From Vicia villosa (lineage: Eukaryota; Streptophyta; Magnoliopsida; Fabales; Fabaceae), in NCBI RefSeq assembly GCF_029867415.1, contig NW_026705575.1, positions 62,001 through 126,000 of the forward strand: a stretch of 64,000 nucleotides of DNA, written 5' to 3'. This document shows, in pieces, positions 53,985 to 64,000 of the stretch. Position 1 is the first letter of the stretch; each line of letters opens with the position of its first letter. Both the position numbers and the translations under genes were made by a program. The notes under the pieces were generated by a model that ran no database searches, was not told where the DNA came from, and saw nothing but the letters and a program-made list of their open reading frames with translations.

Positions 53985-55076
53985 ATTGAGTCTTAGTTGT
54001 TTTTTTTTCTGTTTTTTTGCTTTGCTGCATCTGTTTTGTGCATCTTCTCTTGCTTATCCTCTTGTACTTCTGTACTTCTGTACTTCTGTCTTCTTGAGCC
54101 TAAATGAAAATTATCTTTTTCTTCCATCTGTTTCCTTTTGTTTTCCATCTGAATCTTTTATGTTGTTGATGTTATGACAAAAAAGGGGGAGAAAATGTGA
54201 TAAATGATCTGATTAATATTATCAGTTACCGGGTAAAAAGGCTCCACATTTCTAACAGAACTTGGAAAGTTCTATGGTTTTTAAGTGTTGACTTGTAGGA
54301 ATTAAAGATCCTCTTCAAAGCTCAACATGAGAAGCAAAATCATGAGGAAAAGCAATTCTATAAAGAATCAAGCTCTTGGATTCTTGAAGCAAGCTGAGTG
54401 CTATGAAGCTTCAGAGTCAGAAGCAAGAAGGAAGAATGTTCAGATATTCTGATGATAGAATATGCTCTGAAACATTATGTTTATTTTTTCTGATACATAT
54501 TATGTGGCTTTGATACATATTATGTGTTCTGACTCATTCATGCTGACTCTTGTCATTTAGCGTTGTTCTGTAACATTTCAGGATGTAGAGATGCTCTGAT
54601 GATGCTCTAGTACATCCAACAATGTTCTGATACAATCTAGCATGAAGTGATGTAAGAAGAAATTCAAGCTCTAAAGTTGTCCTGATGGAAGCAAGAATCA
54701 GAAGCTGTGAATGTTCTGAAGATCAAAGAAATTCAAGTTCTGAAGCTGTCCGATGGAAGCAAGAATCGGAAGCTGTGAATGTTCTGAAGATCAAAGAAAT
54801 TCAAGTTCTGAAGCTGTCCGATGGAAGCAAGAATCAGAAGTCATGAATGTTCTGAAGATCAAGCATATGTGAACGTCTCTACTGAAATACTCAGGGAAGT
54901 CTTTTATTATTAAAATTCTTCTAGTATTTATTTCAGGGGGAGATTATAAATCTCAGGGGGAGACATATTCACATGCTTATGCTTTAGCTGTGTAACTGTC
55001 TTTAGCCGTCTGCTCTTTCTGATCGCAAATTCATATCATTTATATATGTTTTTGTCATCATAAAAAAGGGGGAGAT
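53985..55076 (+). other. Element B: 3' untranslated region with repeated purine tracts
   Basis: Polypurine motif AAAAAAGGGGGAGA occurs at about 54180 and directly before the 3' LTR (about 55061-55075), with shorter CAGGGGGAGA copies near 54936 and 54953. A 63-67 bp unit (GAAATTCAAGTTCTGAAGCT with GTCCGATGGAAGCAAGAATC) is repeated about three times at 54658-54870, and GTACTTCT is repeated at 54064-54090. Multiple polypurine tracts are a known feature of Sireviruses. Confidence 0.8.
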
Positions 55077-56295
55077 TGTTAGAACAAGATTTGTTCTGAT
55101 CAATATTCTTAGTTTTGATGATAACAAGGATATGAATTTTGGATGAGATAATGTGGTACTCTAATACACTGCAATTTCCCTTTCAGGAAATATATATAAA
55201 GAGTATGCACAAATCAGCGCTCAGAAGCTTTGACTCAGAAGGTTCAGCATGCAACATGAGAACATGGTCTGGCAAGACATCAGAAGATGGTCAAAGCAGA
55301 ATCAGAACATGGGTCTATGGAAGCATCAGAAGAACTTGAGTTCAGAAGCAGAAGCACTAAAGTTCTCATGGTATCACGCTCAGAAGCTCTTCAAGGCCAG
55401 AAGACAAGAAGATGCTCTGCACCAAGCTGTTTGACTCTGATGATATTCAAACGTTGTATACACAAACATCAGATCAGAAGCAAGTACAAGATGGCAGGCT
55501 ACGCTGACTGACAAAAGGAACGTTAGAAGCTATTAAAGGCAACGTCAGTAGACACAGCGTAAACAAGGCTCGAGGTAGTTGACAAAAGAGTGAAACATTA
55601 AATGCAATGCTGTACGGAATACGCAAAGCATTAAATGCTCCCAACGGTCATCTTCTCAAGTGCCTATAAATATGAAGTTCTGATGAGAAGCAAGGTTACC
55701 GATTCTGACGAATTCTGTGAATACTAACTTGCTGAAACACTGTTCAAATCAAAGCACACAAACTTCATCTTCATCAAAGCTCACTACATTGCTGTTGTAA
55801 TATATTAGTGAGATTAAGCTTAAACTTTAAGAGAAATATCACTGTTGTGATTATAGCTTTTCAGAAGCATTGTAATACTCTTAGAATTTATTACATTAAT
55901 TTGTAAGTAACTAGAGTGATCAAGTGTGATCAGGATTCTCTAGGAAGTCTTAGCTTGTGTCTAAGCAGTTGTAACTAGAGTGATCACGTGGTGGTCAGGA
56001 TACTCTAGAAAGTCTTAGCTTGTGTCTAAGCAATTGTTCCTGGAGTGATCAGGTTGTGATCAGGATACTCTAGAAGACTTAGTCGCGGGCTAAGTGGAAA
56101 ACCATTGTAATCTGTTGAGATTAGTGGATTAAATCCTCAAGTGAGGTAAATCACTCCAAGGGGGTGGACTTGAGTAGTTTAGTTAACAACGAACCAGGAT
56201 AAAAATAACTGTGCAATTTGTTTTTATCGTTCAAGTTTTTAGACTACACTTATTCAAACCCCCCCCCCCCTTTCTAAGTGTTTTTCTATCCTTCA
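55077..56295 (+). mobile_element. Element B: 3' LTR
   Basis: 1,219 bp partner of 33073-34290. Followed by AATGATAATCAG, continuing the element A sequence interrupted at 33070. Confidence 0.95.
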
Positions 56296-56301
56296 ATGAT
56301 A

Positions 56302-56900
56302 ATCAGCCTACTGGGTTGTAATCAAGTATTTGATTATTTTCTCAAATTATATCCTCAAAATTGAGATTCGTATTAATTATATTTTCCAATATTCTTTCAT
56401 GACTCATCTTAATGTATTATATTGGAGCAATTGGAATATACACAACACATCCAAATGTTCACTAAGATGAGAAATATTGGAATAAATTAGGGAGGACTAA
56501 GATATAGTATCTTGTTGGCTTAATGCGAATAAATATCTTAATATCATAGTTTGGGTGTTTCAAATATATAATTTAGAATTGATGATCTCATAAGTATCAA
56601 CCATATAATTAACTTTAGACGTCTAAAGAATGGATCTTCGGGTCCATTTTCTTTTTATGAATATATATTACATGATATTCAATATCAATTTTAATAATAT
56701 ATGTGATACTTACACAGGAATTTCTATAAAAAAAATCTAGAAAACAAGATCTTAGTCTAATTAGATGAGAAAATAATTTCACAAACTTCTGGTTGTGAAT
56801 AGAGACATATGCATGATATTTTAGTCGATGCAACAATTAATGTCATAAAAACACATTTTCTCAAATTTTTATCTTCCTTTAGAAACACACAAAAATTGAC
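56302..56900 (-). pseudogene. Element A: degraded integrase
   Basis: On the minus strand, pieces reading FVKLFSHLIRLRSCF, KIDIEYHVIYIHKKKMD and GCVVYIPIAPI with MSHERILENI correspond to the integrase core and the clause after it in this copia group (compare the usual GCAVYVPIAPP). Stops and frameshifts throughout. Confidence 0.75.
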
Positions 56901-58985
56901 TCGATTGAAGAAACTTCTGGTTCTTCAATATAAATTATTCGCATCGTATTATATCCTAGATGACCCAACCGGTTTTACCAACGACACATTTAAGTGTAAT
57001 TTGTAAACTACTGGTTTACAATGACATGTGCTTCAATTGTACTAATATAAGTGTAGTACAAGCCCGAGGAAAAAGCTGATAGCTTTTCTATTATACATTT
57101 TATGTCCAAATTCATTTATGTAATACAGAGATATTCAATACCTCTAATATAATTCATGTGAATTATCTATAACGAAAATATTTGGCAAGACATAAAGAGA
57201 ACACACAAAAAGAAAATATAAAGGATAAAAGTTCATTCGAATCTCGACTCTATCAAAATATGAGATTACTTTTGTGTGCCTTTAAGATGGACTAACAAAT
57301 GTCATCCATACACAATACTTGTAAAAAGAAAATAATAGTATAATTAAGATTTATATGAGAAATCTAAGCACTATTATAACAACTTTAAAATATGTAGCAA
57401 GTTTAGACTATTGATATATTCTTTAATAGATTACAATGTCTTAATTCTCTTATTAAAATATCAATATTTAGAAATAATATGAATAAAGAAATTGTATCAA
57501 CAAGACTTTGTTTAAATTAGTACTATATCTAATTTGTATAATGATTGACAATATATTCAAAACCAATATGATAGTATCCCATGATTATTAATTTTAAGCA
57601 TACACACGCATATGAACATATTATCATATAATTATCAAAATTATACAAAATCATATCATTATATAATTATGTTGTTTTACTATCCTTCAGGGATGTTTAA
57701 TAAGATCTTCAGTAACTATATAAATAATTTGTTATAAATAATGATCGAAAACATATAACCATCTTGTTGGGATGCGTTAAAACTATTTGTATTATTCCTC
57801 TGGAATGACAATCTTTTATGAGCATATTACAAATTATAAATTTTTATATCAATACAACAACAAAAATTTATGAAATCCTTCAGGGATATTTTAATATTAT
57901 TCTTGCAATATTTTTGGGATGCATGAAGATCACAATTGATATTATCCTGAGAGCTTCGTTTTACTTAGAAAATTACAATATTTGCAATCCTTCATAGATG
58001 CATACCATTAAATTATGAAAGAAAATTGGATCATTTTTATGAAATTTTATTTCTCAAAAATGTAGGTTACAACTTTACATCATCAATAAAAGAGAAATCA
58101 AATTTCTTTGTGAAATCCTTCTGGGATATTTCACTATTTTTGATTCAATCATTTTAGAACTCGATAATATTATTGAAGCAATAATTTGTTAATTTTTAAC
58201 ATAGTTAATATAATCCTTCTAGGATTTAATAATATTATAGATGCAGTCTTTTAAAGGTGATTGAACGTTGAATTCTTCTGGAATTCATCAATTATTATAA
58301 ACACAATAATTGATTAAACTCAATATTTGAACAATAATTTGGAGATAGTTTAATATTAATCTTTAGTTCTACAAATATCACATCACAAACTATTTCCATA
58401 AACAACGGTCAAGAAAAATTATTCTTTGTGCAATCCTTCAGGATATGTTATTAGTATAGATGCAATCCTTCTGGGATTCATTAATATCATGATGAAATTC
58501 TTCTAATATTATAGATACAATATTTTAAGGTGTGAGAAATCCTTATTTTAAAATTTTAACTCTTCGGGAATTATAGATCACAAATAATCTTCGTAGTGAT
58601 AAAAAAAATTTTGTAGTTCTTCAGGAACTCAATCACAATCACCATTTTTTTATAGTTCTTCAGGAACTCAATTACATTTTGTAGTTCTTCAGGAATTATA
58701 TATCAAACTCAATATTATCCTTCTAGGATATTTGATATGTTCTTCAAGAACTATATAACAAACTTAATACTATCTTTAAAGGATATTTGTTAAGTTCTTC
58801 AGGAACTATATAACAAACACGTTGTTTTATAATCCTTTAGAGATCATTGATAATCTAATAAGATATAATATCAAAATTCAACACGGATAATGAGAAAGAA
58901 AAATAATAAAATAATTAACTAATATTACCTCTAAAAGTTAGGGCTTCAATTGTTTTAAGTTTGGTAGAGCTTCGTGCTGATAACG
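56901..58985 (-). other. Element A: gag/leader remnant
   Basis: No gag domain could be recognised, so gag is deleted or too decayed. 57682-58807 is a hairpin array listed separately. The primer site adjoins the LTR at 58985: minus strand CGTTATCAGCACGAAGC follows the LTR end TTTCATAACA. Confidence 0.6.
57682..58807 (-). repeat. Array of at least 13 micro-hairpins in the leader of element A
   Basis: Short perfect hairpins: ATCC..GGAT at 57682, 57875, 58115 and 58432; ATTCC..GGAAT at 57794; AATCC..GGATT at 58212 and 58464; GAATTC..GAATTC at 58270; AGTTC..GAACT at 58615, 58654 and 58793; TATCC..GGATA at 58716; GTTCTT..AAGAAC at 58739. Loops are mostly TTCA, TTCT or TTCTA. Spacing is irregular (25-190 bp). 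Confidence 0.85.
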
Positions 58986-59228
58986 TGTTATGAAATTAAC
59001 CAAAACAATATAGAGATGAAGGAGATATGAATGAGAGAAAGAGAAGAGAAAAAATAATATTGTATTATCATCTTTCAAGTAGGTCTCTTTGCATTGCACA
59101 GTGGTCTCTATTTATAGGACATTAGAAAGGTGAAAAATCATAACCTTACTATACCACTTAATAGGGAATATGAAGATGAAAGATAAGAATATATATATGG
59201 ACATCCACAATAATATTTATTCATAACA
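58986..59228 (-). mobile_element. Element A: 5' LTR
   Basis: 243 bp, TGTTATGAATAAA...TTCATAACA on the minus strand, with a TA tract of only about 10 bp. Duplication AATAA follows at 59229. Confidence 0.95.
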
Positions 59229-59233
59229 AATAA

Positions 59234-61063
59234 TAAATTTATATTAGAAAAAAATTATGTTAAAAGATGCAAAGTTATAGGTTTGAATCACTAAATTATA
59301 TAATTATTAAATTAGATTAGTCCATATAACTAAAAGGTAATATGTTATAGTCCATCATTTTTTTTATTTTCTTATATATGTAATTCATATAAATACTTAT
59401 TAAGAGAACATAAAATTAATTAATTTTATTTTATTTTGATTTTCAAATTTTCTTTTTTGATTTAGAACGTTAACATTTTAGACTAGATCAATTTGCTTTT
59501 AAAAAAATTGATTCAATCAATTAAGTATGATTTCTTTTATAATTTTTTTAAACAAAAATATCATATACCTAATGGAAAATTATATATGATATTATGATAT
59601 GATAAAAGGAAAAATAAAATTGACATGAAAAAACGTTAGCATTTTTTTTTTTTGATAAAATTTTAGCATTTGTTCTAAATTTATATTTAAATTTTTATCT
59701 TCAAATATCATAAGAGTTATTTTTTATTTGTGTTAGTAAATTATTTTAGAGGCTAATGTAATTTGACATTTTTGTATTATTTTAGTGAATGAGATGATAT
59801 ATTTTTATTACATAAAACATATATTATTATTGAATAGATTCATATTAAAACGGGTTTTAGTCTAAAACTAAAATACAACTTAATATTTATGATATATTTA
59901 AATTTAGTATTAGAAATATGTACATTGAAATTTCACATAATTATATACCTATGCAAATTGTATTTATACTAAAAATTACTATAAATATTTATTTTAGACA
60001 TCAGAAAATTATGATGTATGAAAAACACATTTTTCTTATGAAAAACACAAATTTGTCATTCTTTTTATTCAATTAATTTTATTATATATTAAATAAAAGA
60101 TCTATTTTATACATTTTCTACTAGTCGAGACTACTTAAAATAGACACGCCTAGGGACCGAGACTACTTAATTTTTTATTATTTAATTTATTTTTCTATTA
60201 AAATAGATAATACATAGGGGCCGATACTATTTAATTTGTATATCTAATTTTATTGAATTAACACAATTTCCCTTTAAAAATTAATAAAATAATTCTACAC
60301 TATACAATTAATTCATATTTAGATCACAAGCACAAATTGACATATTTTTATTTATTATTTTTAATAGTATATTTTTTATCTATATTTTTTAATCATTACT
60401 GTAACATAATTATTTACTACTTATAATAACATTGTGTGACCCGCCGTCATCCAAATAGATTTGATGTTTCTTTATCTTTTAATTTCCTTCTTCTGCAAGC
60501 TTTTCCAGTATCAATACATATTTATTAAACTCTTTTATGTAATTTAAAGATTTATACTATAATTTTAATTATTATTTAATTGATAATACTCATATTTAAT
60601 TTTATGGGAGACATTTAAAATATTAATTAATTAATTAAATTATATAAACGGGAATAAGTTACAAATATTTTTATAAACATGAAAAAGTTTACTGTTGATA
60701 CAATTATTATTATAAACTGTAATAAGTTATAAATATTTTTATAAACTGGAAAAAATCAACTGATGATACAATTATTTTTATAAACGAGAATAATTTACAA
60801 ATATTTTTATGAAAGGGAAAAAGTCAACTTATTGATACAATTATGTAACGAGTTAATTTTTTTAAAAACTTACATAAATTATTAATAAATTAGAAATGTC
60901 CAAATTATTTTATAATTTATAAAAAAAAATTAGTTAAGTAAACTTTTTATGTATATTATTATTAACAATGACATTTTATCTATATATTAGTAATTTAACT
61001 ATAAGTAAAATTTGTAAATTATAAGTTTTTTTAAAATGAGATTTATTACTTAGAAAATATTTA
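59234..61063. other. AT-rich intergenic sequence
   Basis: No gene seen. 60640-60850 contains about three copies of a 70-bp unit (ATAAACGGGAATAAGTTACA, AATATTTTTATAAAC, GATACAATTAT). CGAGACTACTTAA occurs twice (60126, 60160) with a related GATACTATTTAA near 60222. Confidence 0.6.
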
Positions 61064-61082
61064 ACCTGTGCCTCGCACGGGT
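61064..61082. other. Hairpin ACCTGTGC-CTC-GCACGGGT
   Basis: An 8-bp stem with one G-T wobble and a 3-nt loop at the boundary between AT-rich sequence and the next LTR. Such hairpins occur near Helitron 3' ends, but no CTRR follows. Confidence 0.5.
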
Positions 61083-61332
61083 GTGGTGTTCGTTTTCTTT
61101 ACCTCCCTGTTTCACTTGGGAGGACGGCACGCTAGACCCTTCACGCGAAATCTGGAAGGAGAATGCGCCCGTGGCGGGATGAATTTTGTTTCAGTTCTTC
61201 CTACGATATCACACGAACTTTTTAATTATCCTACGAGTAGGAAAGGGGAAAAAGATCTCAAATAAACCCTAGGAGTTTGCTAAGTGTGAGGATTCACCTA
61301 GACTAGAAATTCTGGAGTCCGGGAGGTCGGTT

Positions 61333-61365
61333 ATACATAGGGAAGAGTTTAAGCACCCTACATAT
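61333..61365 (-). other. LTR stem-loop with conserved 13-nt loop (third LTR)
   Basis: TAGGG (61338-61342) pairs with CCCTA (61356-61360) around a 13-nt loop, extended after two mismatches by ATA/TAT. On the minus strand the loop reads TGCTTAAACTCTT. Confidence 0.6.
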
Positions 61366-62852
61366 CCGTAGTACTCTACGGGAACCTTCTCTGTGTCTAT
61401 GTGTTTGTGATTGTTATTGATGATTGGGAAAGTTTCTCCTTTGTGTTAGGAGAGACAATTGAATTGAATTAAAAAGAAGAAAGACAGACAGACTATTTTT
61501 GGTTTTTTATTAGCTCGCTGAGATTCCTTGTGAACCTCATGCCTACATATCCCTAATGGAAGTCAGAGCTTAATGTAGTTCGGAGAACTAATTAGGGAAA
61601 TTAATTATTTTTGGTGCCTTGCTTGAAGCTCAAGGTTGAAGCTTGAATTAAATCTCTGTTTACAGTAAAGAGACATGAAATTATCTTTACAGAGAGGTAT
61701 TTCTACTATTCCACCACAAACATTAAAAGAGTGACAGAATAACTGAATTCATTTCATTCAAGAGGGGGACCTTACTTGTGTATGTGCAAGTATACCAGTC
61801 AACTGCGTCTTGAATGAAAGAAAGATGCTCATCCAAATTAGGGAAAGTTACCACATGCCTGGGTTTTACTGCCAGAGCATGCCTTTCAAAATCCTAAATG
61901 GGAGGCTTGATAAAAATGAAAATGTAATGTAATGTTTGTTTGTTTGAATGTGGTGAGATAGGAGAAAGATCTCTCTATAGAGATAAGCTATGTCCATCTA
62001 CTGTATAAAAGATTTGATTTTAGCTGGCTTGTATGAGGCCCAAACTTGAGGCTTTTGATTGACTTATTATTTTATTGACTCTGGGAGATAACTCTACTGG
62101 GGATTGACTTAAAGTAAGAAGTATTTATGTTCTGTACAAAGCCCAGAATTGAGGCTGACTCTAGCTGGAGAGCATTTATTTGATGTATTTTATTTGGTGT
62201 TCTGTACAAAGCCCAGAATTGTGGCTAACTCTTAACTGGGGAAGTCATTATTTCATGCCTTGTATGAGGCCCAAGGTTGAGGCTGACACTGACCAAGGAT
62301 AAACAAATATGGATCCTAGACTCTGCTAAGGAAGATTAATGAAGATAAGGGTGACAGAGACTGTCCATGTCTCTCATTCCAAAAGGTGTACTCAATGTGA
62401 GATTGAGACAAATCTTAGCTTGTTTAAAGTCTGGTTTAAAGAATGTAAGAAACTCACCAGGATAGGCTAAAAGGTAACTAAAGACCTGTTCCTATGTTTA
62501 TAAGAAACCTGATGGGTCATTGTATACAAGCTAAAGAGGAAGCTGGGAATGCTTTTAAGAAGCCTGTGGGTCCTTGTACAAAGCCCAAGAGGAGGCTAAT
62601 CGAGGGTCATCGAGGGTCCTTGTTATAGCACAAGAGAAAGCTATGTGGTTTTGAACTTATTTTGGCTCTAAGCAAATGGGTAAGAGGTTTCACCGGGAAT
62701 AATTCCTCTTGGGTGGATGTATCCTATTTTGGGTTCTAAGGCTTTTTCAAGATGTTTCACCGGGAATAATTCATCTTGAGGGTTTGAACTAAAGATCTCT
62801 AATTAGGAAAGATCCTTCACCGGGAAGACATTCTCAATCCTAGGCCATAGTC

Positions 62853-62955
<103 letters not shown>

Positions 62956-63819
62956 TAACTGTCCTAAGGTTTATACTCAGACGTAGCTCTAATATATAAA
63001 CACTATATAAACAATTTATATCTGACAGTAATTTAAATAAAGACTGTAAATTGAAAGCTATAAAGCCTAACCTGGATGGAGTGGAGACCTTTGAAGGAGT
63101 GTGTACAAAGTCTTACCAGCAATTTTATTGATAACAGTGGAATATTTATAATAAACAGTTAAAGGTTTTTGAAAATAGAAGAAGTGAAGATGGACAAAGG
63201 TCACATAGGTATCTGAAGAGTTTCACCGGGAATAATGCCCTTCAAATACCAGAAGAATATTTTGAAAACAGAGAGAAGATTTTGTAAATACAGTTTTGAA
63301 AACAAACTAAGAAAAGAAAAAAGGTGCTGGGACTTACACTCTATTAGAGGCCCATAAAAAAAACGAATTACTGTTTATGAGGAACAGTTGAGGAGATACA
63401 AGGTTTTGTTGTCTGAAAACCTAGATCGTCTGTTTGATCGGAGATGGAAAACAGTTGAAATTCTTTGACAACAGTCAACTTAATTAGGGTAATGACAAAG
63501 CTTATACCCTACTAAGACCTAAATGAATAGGGTTTTAACTCAAAAATATTTACAAGAGGTTAGATTTTGAAAATCAGGTGAAATTTATATTTTTTTTAAA
63601 AGTATTAAAACATACTTAAAATATATGATTTTAAACCTAATTAAAACATATTAAAATAATATTTTTTTATGATTTTTTGGTATATCCTAAAAATAGATAT
63701 ATTAAATGAGAAGTGTGTAAAAAATGAAGCAAAAATGATTTAATTTGATAGGTGGAATAATTATATGAAGTTGTAAATAAAATGGAAGAAAAAAAGTGGT
63801 AAAAAATATGGTTTGGTCT

Positions 63820-63890
63820 TGCCAAGGGTTGAACTCACACCCTCTTGGTTACCAAACAAAACAAATACCAACTGGGCCACGCATGTGGCC
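63820..63890 (-). other. tRNA-like A-box/B-box segment in the third LTR
   Basis: Minus strand TGGCCCAGTTGG (63879-63868) resembles an A box and GAGTTCAACCC (63836-63826) a B box, 31 bp apart. No full tRNA fold. Confidence 0.5.
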
Positions 63891-63965
63891 TGTTTAACAA
63901 AGGAGCCCATGTGATTATATGTGAAGGCAAAGCATTAAAATGAATTGGAAAAATAAATGAACAAA

Positions 63966-63997
63966 AGGTCTGAGGGGGGGATCGAACCCCAGACCTA
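63966..63997 (-). other. Second B-box-like hairpin in the third LTR
   Basis: GGGGTTCGATCCCC on the minus strand (63990-63977) lies inside a hairpin with AGGTCTG/CAGACCT arms. Any A box would lie beyond the window end. Confidence 0.45.
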
Positions 63998-64000
63998 AGG

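Larger units (their letters stand above)
33066..56301 (+). mobile_element. Element B: Sirevirus-type Ty1/copia element, split by element C
   Basis: Bounded by LTRs at 33073-34290 and 55077-56295 and flanked by TGATA (33066-33070, 56297-56301) if one or two extra bases are assigned to the ends. About 9.9 kb without C. Layout: LTR, tRNA-Met type PBS, gag, protease, damaged integrase, no RT or RNase H, 440-bp CT-rich spacer, long ORF in env position (split by C), 1.1 kb 3' region with repeated purine tracts, LTR. LTR size, gag, env-position ORF and multiple purine tracts fit Sireviruses (Maximus/SIRE). Confidence 0.9.

Overview
The window looks like a repeat-dense, gene-poor stretch of a plant nuclear genome, most likely a legume and probably of the pea/vetch group. 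Evidence: several very long Ogre-like LTR elements with a tRNA-Arg type primer site, Ty1/copia elements of Sirevirus and other types, hAT and Tourist-like MITEs, and fragments of plant gene families (laccase, F-box, DUF674). The species assignment is inference. There are no rRNA genes, CRISPR arrays or bacterial-style operons.

Layout. 1-9.3 kb: an Ogre-like element on the plus strand with no coding capacity (called E1): the 3' part of its 5' LTR, primer-binding site at 1607, 6.9 kb of non-coding interior full of tandem hairpin arrays, polypurine tract, and the start of its 3' LTR at 8507. 9.3-11.45 kb: a truncated LTR of a second Ogre-like family. 11.45-18.3 kb: a laccase fragment, a young and intact Ty1/copia element (11880-16973, 1,422-aa gag-pol, target duplication ATTCT), and a DUF674/F-box chimeric pseudogene. 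19-22.4 kb: two copies of an unidentified 1.3-1.5 kb repeat. 22.47-23.75 kb: a non-autonomous hAT element (8-bp duplication) carrying a Tourist-like MITE. 23.8-26 kb: a second laccase fragment and the one near-complete host gene, a 434-aa F-box protein; this block is a paralogue of the 11.45-17.9 kb block and preserves the empty site of the copia insertion. 27.7-28.3 kb: a possible two-helix membrane protein.

30.6-59.2 kb is a three-level nest. Element A (Ty1/copia, minus, about 5.4 kb without inserts, duplication AATAA) was split between integrase and reverse transcriptase by element B (Sirevirus-type copia, plus, about 9.9 kb, duplication near TGATA). B lacks reverse transcriptase/RNase H but carries a long env-position ORF. 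That ORF was split by element C (13.36 kb Ogre-like element without genes, minus, duplication ATTAG), whose 4.7-kb LTRs are almost identical. 59.2-61.1 kb is AT-rich spacer; 61.1-64 kb is part of another Ogre-like LTR on the minus strand.

The unexpected theme is non-coding structure. Element after element carries arrays of short palindromes or hairpins whose two arms change together: CAAC/GTTG with CGAC/GTCG; TTTGTCC/GGACAAA with TTTGCGA/TCGCAAA and TTTGCTA/TAGCAAA; GTCTT/AAGAC with ATCTT/AAGAT; varied 4-6 bp stems around a TTCW loop in A's leader. Two elements carry paired 12-16 bp dyads about 21-22 bp apart. Three Ogre-like LTRs share a hairpin with a conserved 13-nt loop and different paired stems. 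All comparisons were made by eye; alignments and folding would be needed to quantify them.
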